Positions 21,942 through 27,910 of a stretch of 27,910 nt of DNA are shown piece after piece. Position 1 is the first letter of the stretch, and each line of letters starts with the position of its first letter. Below the pieces are notes generated by a model that ran no database searches, was not told the origin of the DNA, and saw only the letters and a program-made list of their open reading frames with translations. Location: NCBI GenBank assembly GCA_020718525.1, contig DYRX01000018.1, positions 1-27,910 on the forward strand. Direction: 5' to 3'. Source of the stretch: Victivallis vadensis (GTDB lineage Bacteria; Verrucomicrobiota; Lentisphaeria; Victivallales; GWF2-50-93). The position numbers and the translations under genes were made by a program.

Positions 21942-23765
21942 CTATGAAACACGTGAAACTATATTATCACTGTTAAAATCTTTTTCAATGCCTGTGAGAA
22001 CTTCGTCAAACTTTTCAAAGGCTTCTTTGAAGAAATCGTCCTTATCCGGATATATCCCAATTTTGCCTAGAAGATTCATCGGGAGATCCGAGGAGCCTGC
22101 GGAAAGGAAATCCAGATAGCGAGGCAGGAAGGACGGATCGCTCTTCAGGCGCGCAAATATTTTCATGGCGGCGGCAAATCCGGTCACATATTTGAAGACG
22201 TAGAAGTTGTAGTAGAAGTGCGGAATCCGCGCCCATTCGATGGCAATTTCTCCACCGTCCTTCAGAGCGTCTCCATGATATTCGGCGCAGAGCTTGGAAT
22301 AATTTTCACAGAGCATGTCGGCCTGAAGGGGCTCTCCTGAGTCTCTGATTTCATATATTTCCTTTTCAAACTCGGAAAACATCGCCTGCCGGTAAAGCAC
22401 GCATCTGAATTCGTCGGCGAGCTTGCAGAGCAGACGGAAGCGCAGTCTTTTGTCGTCCGCATTCCTCTCGTAGTAGTCGTGAAGGAGAAGCTCGTTGACG
22501 TTCGATGCGATTTCTCCGAGGAATATGCTGATGTCCGAAGAATGGTAAGTTTGCTTCCGGTTGCTGAGAAGCGAATTCATCGAGTGCCCAAGCTCATGCG
22601 CCAAGGTGAATACATCTTCGAGCGAAGCGGCATAGTTCATCAGAATATAAGGGGGCGAATCGTAGCATCCTCCGGAATAGGCACCAGAGCGCTTCCCCCT
22701 GTTTTCAAGGGCGTCAATCCAGCGCATGTCGAAGGCTCTCGACACTCCTTCTACGTAGTCGCCGCCCAGTATTTCAACAGAGGCGGAGACTGCCATGCGC
22801 GCCGAGTCCCAGGCGATCGAATCTTCGGCGGCTGGAATAGGCAGTAAGGGAGCCCTCAGATCGAAATAGCCCATCTTGTCCAGCTTGAGCAGAGATTGCC
22901 TCAGATTCATGCACCGGTGAAGCAAATGCAAGTTATTTCTTGTCGAAACGATGACATTGTCGAAAACTTCGATGGGAATGTCCTCGCTGTGGAGAGCCGC
23001 CGACAAGGCCTTCGGATATTTCCTAAGCTTGGAGTTCAGCACATAGCCCTTGACCATTCCATCCAAAGCCGCCGCAAAAGTATTCCTCAGCTCGGAATAT
23101 TTCCCATGCATCGCAAGAAACGCGGATTTGCGAACTTCGCGATTTTCAGACTCCAGAAATTTGATGTAGTTGCCGTGGGTGAGCTCCTTCTCGGCTCCAT
23201 CGGCGTCTCTGACGGCGGAAAAGCGCAGATCCGCGTCGTTGAGAACGGAAAATATCCCGTGAGGACTTGAAAAAAGATCCGAGGCAAGCCCCAGGATCCT
23301 TTCCTCCGGCTCGGAGAGCATGTGCTCTTTTTCCCTCAGCAAATCCTTGAGAGTTTTCGCATATGGCGCAAGAGAGGGAGACTTTATCATGTCCAATATC
23401 CGGGCTTCCGGAAGGGCTAAAATCTCCGGAAAAAACCAGGCTGTCATGCCTTCAAGCTCTGCCGATTTGGTGGAAATTCTTTCGAGTCTTGCGAGATTCG
23501 CAGAATTGGCGCAGTCCTCATCCGACTTGTGATGTGCGAATGTCTCGAGCTTTTCAGCAAGCCTGTCCAGAGCGTCCGAAGCATCGAAGGCTTTGGCAAG
23601 CAGATCTGCGGACTCTCCCAGACGCCCTTTGAAAAGCATAAAATGCTCTAAAACACGATCCAGACTTTTAAAATCTTTGTCCCAGGCGGCGAGATCCGCA
23701 TATAGTGGCGAAAGATCCCACTTCATCTCTTCGGAAATTTCCGATCTGCGCGGGCACTCTTTCAT
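21942..23765 (-). CDS. pepF: Oligoendopeptidase F (M3B metallopeptidase)
   Basis: The 607-residue product is full length for PepF. It starts with the MKWDLSPLYADLAAWDKDF pattern, and the zinc site is AHELGHSMN with His390, Glu391 and His394. The third ligand region follows near LGEIASNVNELLL. It cleaves short peptides in the cytoplasm. The first ATG has no clear ribosome binding site; an internal ATG at 23726 (MKWDLSPLY) is an alternative that matches many relatives. A hairpin GAGCCA/TGGCTC (23780-23793) lies directly upstream. It heads the long minus-strand run, 54 bases before glgC. Confidence 0.95.
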   Translation of the reverse strand: MKECPRRSEISEEMKWDLSPLYADLAAWDKDFKSLDRVLEHFMLFKGRLGESADLLAKAFDASDALDRLAEKLETFAHHKSDEDCANSANLARLERISTKSAELEGMTAWFFPEILALPEARILDMIKSPSLAPYAKTLKDLLREKEHMLSEPEERILGLASDLFSSPHGIFSVLNDADLRFSAVRDADGAEKELTHGNYIKFLESENREVRKSAFLAMHGKYSELRNTFAAALDGMVKGYVLNSKLRKYPKALSAALHSEDIPIEVFDNVIVSTRNNLHLLHRCMNLRQSLLKLDKMGYFDLRAPLLPIPAAEDSIAWDSARMAVSASVEILGGDYVEGVSRAFDMRWIDALENRGKRSGAYSGGCYDSPPYILMNYAASLEDVFTLAHELGHSMNSLLSNRKQTYHSSDISIFLGEIASNVNELLLHDYYERNADDKRLRFRLLCKLADEFRCVLYRQAMFSEFEKEIYEIRDSGEPLQADMLCENYSKLCAEYHGDALKDGGEIAIEWARIPHFYYNFYVFKYVTGFAAAMKIFARLKSDPSFLPRYLDFLSAGSSDLPMNLLGKIGIYPDKDDFFKEAFEKFDEVLTGIEKDFNSDNIVSRVS

Positions 23766-23926
23766 ATTTTACAGCTTATGAGCCACTTGGCTCTTATATC
23801 TTTGTTTCGGCCGAATCCTGCGCTCCAGCGCATCATCAGCCTTCTTTTTTCCTATTCGCCATTCCAGACTATTGCATTTCTCCATCCTAGATCCACTTTG
23901 AGGACACAAAGGGGAAAAAAGACAGC

Positions 23927-24511
23927 TCAGTGTTGTCTAAGCCTCAGATTGGCGCATTTGCCAACCGCGGCGACAAGCGAGGCAAGCCTGACAGGCTTTT
24001 CCATGACAACGTCAACTCCGATTTCCTGGATTTCGGCCCTAGCCTCCGGCGAAAGGTAGGCGCTTGCAATAATTACGCTCGTGTCGGCTGTTTTTTCGTT
24101 CTTCTTCAACTGCCTGCAAAAATCAATTCCGTTCATCTTCGGCATCTTGAGATCCACAATCACAAGATCCGGCTCCCAGGTGCCGGCGAGCAGAGCCCCC
24201 TCTATTCCATCTCCGGCCTCTTTGAGCTCAAAGCCTGAAAAAGTTTCCAGGACCTCTCTGACGAATTCGCGGAAAGGCGGGTCGTCGTCAATAAGAAGTA
24301 TTCTGGCATCCAAGCCATGGGGAACCTTGCCCGGAATGCTCAAGCCCCTCTGGGCGGCAAAGGCGTCCAGCTCTTCGACATTGAAACGGTAGTGTCCGCC
24401 GGGAGTGGCGCCACCCTTGATCAGCCCCTGCTTGACCCAATTTGTCAGACTCGATCTTGAGACGCCCAGATAGGCGGCCGCATCATTCGTTTTAAGAGGC
24501 TTGTTCGCCAT
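23927..24511 (-). CDS. Response regulator with N-terminal excisionase/MerR-like DNA-binding domain
   Basis: The 194-residue product has a reversed layout compared with most regulators. Residues 3-55 are a MerR/excisionase-type helix-turn-helix (LKTNDAAAYLGVSRSSLTNW, then GGHYRFNVEELDAF). Residues 68-190 are a receiver domain: ILLIDDDPPFRE for the acidic pair, LVIVDLKMPKMNG for the phospho-acceptor Asp, VIIASAYLS and VMEKPV for the conserved Lys. Phosphorylation would control DNA binding. There is no kinase next to it. It follows ilvC, from which a long hairpin separates it. The start is the first ATG before the helix-turn-helix. Targets are unknown. Confidence 0.9.
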   Translation of the reverse strand: MANKPLKTNDAAAYLGVSRSSLTNWVKQGLIKGGATPGGHYRFNVEELDAFAAQRGLSIPGKVPHGLDARILLIDDDPPFREFVREVLETFSGFELKEAGDGIEGALLAGTWEPDLVIVDLKMPKMNGIDFCRQLKKNEKTADTSVIIASAYLSPEARAEIQEIGVDVVMEKPVRLASLVAAVGKCANLRLRQH

Positions 24512-24532
24512 GCAATAAATTTCCGTAATGAT

Positions 24533-24566
24533 AGGTGCCTGCGGCGCCCAAGCGCCGCAGACACCT
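24533..24566. terminator. Long GC-rich hairpin after ilvC
   Basis: AGGTG (24533-24537) pairs with CACCT (24562-24566), and CTGCGGCG pairs with CGCCGCAG inside, giving a stem of about 13 pairs with a six-base loop. It lies 12 bases after the ilvC stop and 22 bases before the next gene. No T-run follows on the minus strand, so termination may be incomplete. Confidence 0.55.
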
Positions 24567-24577
24567 AGTTTGTCAAC

Positions 24578-25585
24578 TTATTTGCTCTTGGATTCGAACA
24601 TCGCGCGGATTTTCTTTCCGGTGACTTCGATTGGATGCTTTCCAAGCTCTTCCCTCTTCGCGAGAAGTGTCTTCGCGCCGCTCCTGCTCTCCTTGAGCCA
24701 TTTCTTTGCGAAGTCTCCGTTCTCGACCGACTTGAGGGCCTTCTTCATATTCGCCTTCACTGCAGGAGTGATGATCTTGGGACCAACTTCGTATTCGCCC
24801 CATTCCGCAGTGTTTGAAATGATGGAGTTCATCTTCTGTATTCCGCCTTCATAGACGAGATCAACGATGAGCTTCATCTCATGAACGCACTCGAAGTAAG
24901 CCATTTCCGGAGGATAGCCTGCTTCAGTGAGGACTTCGAATCCCGCCTTCATGAGCTCAACCAGTCCTCCGCAGAGAACCGTCTGCTCGCCGAAGAGATC
25001 CTCATATGTCTCCTGTTCGAATGTGCATTCGAGACAGCCAGCTTTCGTGAAGCCCATGGCCTTCGCCATGGCAAGCGCGACCTTCTTCGCCTGCCCGCTG
25101 GCATTCTGCTTCACGGCGACAAGACCCGGAACGCCGAAGCCCGCAAGATACGCCTTTCTCTCTTCGCTGGCAGGACTCTTTGGCGCGACAAGAATCACGT
25201 CAACGTCCTTCGAAGGAACGATCTGCTTGAATACGATGTTGAAGCCATGCGAGCACGAGAGCGTCTTGCCCTTTGTGATCTGCGGCTTTATCTGCGTCTC
25301 GTAGACCGGACCGTGATGCTCGTCCGGAAGAAGCATGTGAATGATGTCGCCCTTCTTCGCCGCTTCGGAAATTGGCATGACATCAAAGCCGTCGGCAACC
25401 GCTTTCTGCCAGGATTTGTTCGGCTTCTTGCCAAGAATCTTTGTTTCTCCAATTATCACTTTGACGCCAGAATCCCTCATGCACAAAGCCTGTGCCGAAC
25501 CTTGGTTGCCATAGCCTATGACAGCAACAGTTTTTCCCTTTAGCGCCTTGAGATCCGCATCCTTGTCGTGAAGCAACTTCACCAT
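24578..25585 (-). CDS. ilvC: Ketol-acid reductoisomerase (class I)
   Basis: The 335-residue product matches class I KARI in length. The Rossmann motif is GYGNQGSAQAL (GxGxxG type). The metal and substrate residues lie in the DEHHGPVYE, ECTFEQETYEDLFGEQ and ECVHEMKLIVDLVYEGG segments. It converts acetolactate or acetohydroxybutyrate in branched-chain amino acid synthesis with NAD(P)H. The frame begins at a GTG (25591), but AAAGGG upstream has the right spacing only for the ATG at 25585. A sigma70-type promoter lies 37 bases upstream. No ilvB/ilvN or ilvD gene is nearby. Confidence 0.96.
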   Translation of the reverse strand: MVKLLHDKDADLKALKGKTVAVIGYGNQGSAQALCMRDSGVKVIIGETKILGKKPNKSWQKAVADGFDVMPISEAAKKGDIIHMLLPDEHHGPVYETQIKPQITKGKTLSCSHGFNIVFKQIVPSKDVDVILVAPKSPASEERKAYLAGFGVPGLVAVKQNASGQAKKVALAMAKAMGFTKAGCLECTFEQETYEDLFGEQTVLCGGLVELMKAGFEVLTEAGYPPEMAYFECVHEMKLIVDLVYEGGIQKMNSIISNTAEWGEYEVGPKIITPAVKANMKKALKSVENGDFAKKWLKESRSGAKTLLAKREELGKHPIEVTGKKIRAMFESKSK

Positions 25586-25621
25586 CTTCACACCCTTTCA
25601 ATTTGTTTGAATGAAAAAGTT

Positions 25622-25650
25622 AAGATAGCGCGGATTATCCCGGAAGTCAA
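25622..25650 (-). promoter_or_regulatory. Sigma70-type promoter of ilvC
   Basis: On the minus strand TTGACT (25650-25645) and TATCTT (25627-25622) are separated by exactly 17 bases. The -10 ends 36 bases before the ATG at 25585. This is the best consensus match that I found in the window. Confidence 0.65.
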
Positions 25651-25782
25651 GCAATTGGCGCAGTCTTCGTTGGAAAATAAATCCACAAATTTAATTTATT
25701 AAAATGAAAAACTATAGTGGCCACTCCGAGGGACGACTACTTGGACGGGCGGACTGGAGTCTAAGTGGCAAGAGCCCCTAAG

Positions 25783-26499
25783 TCAGTTCTCAGTTTTTGG
25801 AAGGAATTTAATCCATTCCAGCATTGCAGATGCCTTGCTTCCGGTATATTGGCTGTTGCATGAGACGCTTATATAGATCGAAGTCGGAACGAAGCCCCAG
25901 GCTTTCTTGAAGTCTTCCAAAACATTTCTTTTTTCTATGAACCATCCGTTTTCGCCTTTGCCAAGGTCCCCCTTGTTTCTTAGGGTGAACCATTTTATTT
26001 TGATTGTGCCGGCGCCGTAGGAGCAATTCCCTTCGCTTCCGTCCGGGGTTTCGGTATCCCACCTGTATGATACTGATTTCTTGCTGAAAACAGATCCCGT
26101 TCCTATGTAAATTCCGATAGCCTGATCGTCTTTGGACGAATCGCGTCCATCCGCTCCAGCAGGCAGTTCCTGGACTTTCCACTTCCAGCTCATGACAGGG
26201 AATTTTTCCAAATCAATCGCGTCAGGATTGCAGACAGCACTGGCACTTGCCTTGTCTGCCTCCATGAACAGATAGGCCGGGGCACCAGGATCATCGTTCT
26301 TTATATAGAATTCCGCGTTTGGAGTGCCTATTTTTCCTTTGATCTCCCAGTTTTTCGGGCATATTTTGTCCTTTTCCGTCTTTCCAGGTGGAAGGCTGAA
26401 TGATTCGGACCATCCACCCTTTGTATCCTCTGCATGGACCAGACTTGACATCACTAGGATAGATACCATAAATTTGACCGCCGAACCGATGGGTTTCAT
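25783..26499 (-). CDS. Secreted DUF3047 family protein
   Basis: The 238-residue product starts with a signal peptide (basic MKPIGSAVK, hydrophobic core, likely cleavage after VHA). The rest matches DUF3047: NWEIKGKIG with a beta-rich region, WKWKVQELPAGADGRD, DDQAIGIYIGTG, SVSYRWDTE, and a C-terminal SIYISVSCNSQYTGSKASAM segment. The family is predicted to be a periplasmic or surface beta-sandwich of unknown function. The frame extends upstream, but AAAGGA gives good spacing only to the ATG at 26499. It starts one base after the transglycosylase gene ends, so the two are co-transcribed. Confidence 0.82.
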   Translation of the reverse strand: MKPIGSAVKFMVSILVMSSLVHAEDTKGGWSESFSLPPGKTEKDKICPKNWEIKGKIGTPNAEFYIKNDDPGAPAYLFMEADKASASAVCNPDAIDLEKFPVMSWKWKVQELPAGADGRDSSKDDQAIGIYIGTGSVFSKKSVSYRWDTETPDGSEGNCSYGAGTIKIKWFTLRNKGDLGKGENGWFIEKRNVLEDFKKAWGFVPTSIYISVSCNSQYTGSKASAMLEWIKFLPKTEN

Positions 26500-26500
26500 T

Positions 26501-27088
26501 TCAATTCCTTTCATTTGAATAAGTCTCATATTTTTCCATGATCGCTTCGACGTAGTCTCTTGTCGGAGAAAAGGCGATTTTGTCAAGAAAATTTTCGCCC
26601 GTCTGCTCGGAGTTCCATTTCTTTACACGGGAATAGCCAGCATTATACTCAGCTAGTGCCATTTCTTCGCATTGCTCGAAATCTCTCCATCTTTTCATGG
26701 CCTTTGAAAGATACCATGCCCCAATTTCGATGTTGAGCTGGGGATTGAAAAGCTCGCCCTCGCTAGAGATTGGCGTTGAAAAGTACTCCGACCAGTCCGC
26801 ACCAGCCGTTTCCATGCGGATTTGGGTCAGTCCAATTTCTCCCTTGCTTCCCCTTGAATTAGCCTTGAAGCGGCTTTCCCTCCATATCAGCGCCTTCAGC
26901 AGGAGCGGATCAATGTTGTGCCTGGCGGCGGCATCGGCTATGCTCCGATCATGGCTTGCAGAAGATATAAAAAAATCCCAGTGGGTGCGGGACAAAAACA
27001 GGGCGAGGAGAATTGCTAGAATCAAGACGGCGAACAAGAGCAGAACGCGCCTTACCCTATACCTTTTATGAATCATCCTTTGGTACAT
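26501..27088 (-). CDS. Membrane-anchored lytic transglycosylase (SLT domain)
   Basis: The 195-residue product has a basic N terminus and a hydrophobic segment (about residues 15-33) that should act as a signal anchor. The Slt-type domain follows: ALIWRESRFKANSRGSKGE with catalytic Glu71, then IGLTQI, and ALAEYNAGYSRVKKW. It cuts the glycan strands of peptidoglycan with formation of anhydro-muramyl ends, in the periplasm. The frame is open to 27151, and a second ATG at 27076 is possible. The ATG at 27088 has a purine-rich GGGGGCGAG before it. It pairs with the DUF3047 gene downstream. Confidence 0.87.
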   Translation of the reverse strand: MYQRMIHKRYRVRRVLLLFAVLILAILLALFLSRTHWDFFISSASHDRSIADAAARHNIDPLLLKALIWRESRFKANSRGSKGEIGLTQIRMETAGADWSEYFSTPISSEGELFNPQLNIEIGAWYLSKAMKRWRDFEQCEEMALAEYNAGYSRVKKWNSEQTGENFLDKIAFSPTRDYVEAIMEKYETYSNERN

Positions 27089-27627
27089 CTCGCCCCCGGA
27101 ATCTGATGACGGATGCCCTCTCCCATGATAGCTCCGCCGCACAGATGGCATGCATCTTTGTTAGCGCGACACAAATTCTGCTCGTCAATGTATACGCTAA
27201 CGAGCATTAGCGAACATGCGGATGCAAGCTAGCCTGCTTCAAATCTAATTTCAAGCGGACAGAAGCAATTCAGGCAGAGATTCTTTGACCTTGTGATACA
27301 ACTCAGCGAGGAAGCCCATCCGTATAGGGGACGCGGAATATGCGAAATAACCTTGACATTTGCCGCCAAGGATTTCGAGCTGATTTTTCTGACATTAAGG
27401 AGGAACATGTCGAGACATCTAACGACTGAATTGCAGGAAAAGCGGTCAAAAGACTGGCGGCCATCCGGGGCACGGCGGCAGATTATCACTTTCGGGGTCA
27501 TTCGTCATTTACATATCTCGATATGCGGCTTCCGATTTTCCCCACCTTATCAGTAGGGGGTGAAATAATCATTCCAAATCATGTCTTGCCGGATGCGATC
27601 CGCTTATTTCCGCCGAGACGAATCCTT
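27089..27627. other. Gap between the transglycosylase and the CBM9-like gene
   Basis: This stretch of about 540 bases has no gene that I can identify. It holds a perfect inverted repeat (27195-27212). A plus-strand frame with no recognised domain is open from about 27234 to 27556, with a strong TAAGGAGG before an internal ATG at 27407 (49 residues from there). In another frame, 27438-27479 reads like the Gly-rich start of an IS66-type transposase, but only over 14 residues. Confidence 0.45.
27195..27212. repeat. Perfect inverted repeat CGCTAA / TTAGCG
   Basis: CGCTAA (27195-27200) and TTAGCG (27207-27212) flank six bases. Another TTAGCG lies at 27160-27165. It is about 110 bases upstream of the transglycosylase start and could be a regulator site or a small hairpin. 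Confidence 0.4.
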
Positions 27628-27910
27628 TTATTTCACAGTAAGTGTCCCGAAGCCTCTGCTGTTGTGGCTGTCGCCCATCGTCGGAGACCATTGCTGGTAT
27701 GCAGTTCTGCCCTTTGAGTCGGCATTGTTTTCTGTTCTACATATGTTGAAACCCATTTTTGTTCCTTTGCCTGGAGTCCCCGACAATCCCAGATCACTCC
27801 AGGGGATGAAAAGTTCCGCCTCCCAAAACTTGTCTCCTCTGCGTACCTTAAGATCCCAGTCTCCGTCCCAAAGATAGTCCCGTAAGGCGGCATCAAATTT
27901 CTGTCCGGAG
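27628..27910 (-). CDS. C-terminal part of a protein ending in a CBM9-like domain (5' end outside window)
   Basis: The minus-strand frame is open from the window edge to the TAA at 27628-27630, giving 93 residues of C terminus. It reads FDAALRDYLWDGDWDLKV, then FWEAELFIPWSDLGL, then GTKMGFNICRTENN, and ends YQQWSPTMGDSHNSRGFGTL. The EAELFIPWSDLGL, MGFNICR and WSPTM...FGTL patterns are those of the CBM9/DOMON-like sugar-binding sandwich (carbohydrate-binding family 9-like). Such domains occur at the ends of secreted glycan-active proteins in this group of bacteria. The catalytic or other part lies beyond the right edge, so the full product cannot be named. Confidence 0.72.
   Translation of the reverse strand, partial: SGQKFDAALRDYLWDGDWDLKVRRGDKFWEAELFIPWSDLGLSGTPGKGTKMGFNICRTENNADSKGRTAYQQWSPTMGDSHNSRGFGTLTVK

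Noticed and set aside
23780..23793. Palindrome GAGCCA/TGGCTC upstream of pepF as an operator
   Set aside because: It is short, single and not near a convincing promoter, so I only mention it with pepF.

Overview
The window is a dense bacterial chromosome segment of about 50% GC, with no rRNA, tRNA, CRISPR or intact insertion sequence that I can see. The gene mix suggests an anaerobic, polysaccharide-using member of the PVC group, most likely Lentisphaerota (Victivallales-like). The reasons are a URO-D-like protein next to an AraC regulator and an amidohydrolase, a GH94 phosphorylase, a CBM9-like domain, a class III (oxygen-sensitive) ribonucleotide reductase, and many short intergenic palindromes. 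This placement is inference from gene content; no phylogenetic marker was tested.

Layout. Positions 1-6203 hold carbohydrate or small-molecule catabolism: a GH94 glycoside phosphorylase, then an AraC regulator divergent from a URO-D-like protein, then an amidohydrolase. A lone thioredoxin-type arsenate reductase (6441-6881, minus) follows. Positions 7232-8822 hold an olsB/olsA-like pair for a phosphorus-free aminolipid (ornithine or glycine lipid). Positions 8823-9163 are a repeat-rich gap with a multi-hairpin element and two other dispersed repeats.

Positions 9164-12232 (minus) hold the anaerobic ribonucleotide reductase locus. The large NrdD chain stops before the glycyl-radical segment. 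That segment, with the RVCGY motif, is a separate 55-residue gene at 9961-10128. A strong intrinsic terminator lies between this small gene and nrdG. A promoter with NrdR-like boxes lies upstream of nrdD. Going rightward on the plus strand are a response regulator with no kinase domain and smpB.

Positions 14381-23765 are one long, tightly packed minus-strand run. In transcription order it is pepF, glgC, a NUDIX hydrolase, comF, accD, a LarA-like protein, a membrane-anchored metallophosphoesterase fusion and a GT4 glycosyltransferase. Four junctions overlap, so co-translation is likely, although a separate promoter may serve the LarA-like gene onward. Next are a HTH-receiver regulator, ilvC with a good sigma70-type promoter, a DUF3047 secreted protein and a membrane-anchored lytic transglycosylase. 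The right edge cuts a minus-strand gene ending in a CBM9-like domain.

The most interesting items are the split NrdD, the three-copy 40-bp palindrome found at gene 3' ends, the multi-hairpin element at 8876-9055, the phosphoesterase-membrane-jelly-roll fusion translationally coupled to a glycosyltransferase, and the 22-bp direct repeat that looks like an AraC operator. I did not see a defence system or other clearly new multi-gene system.
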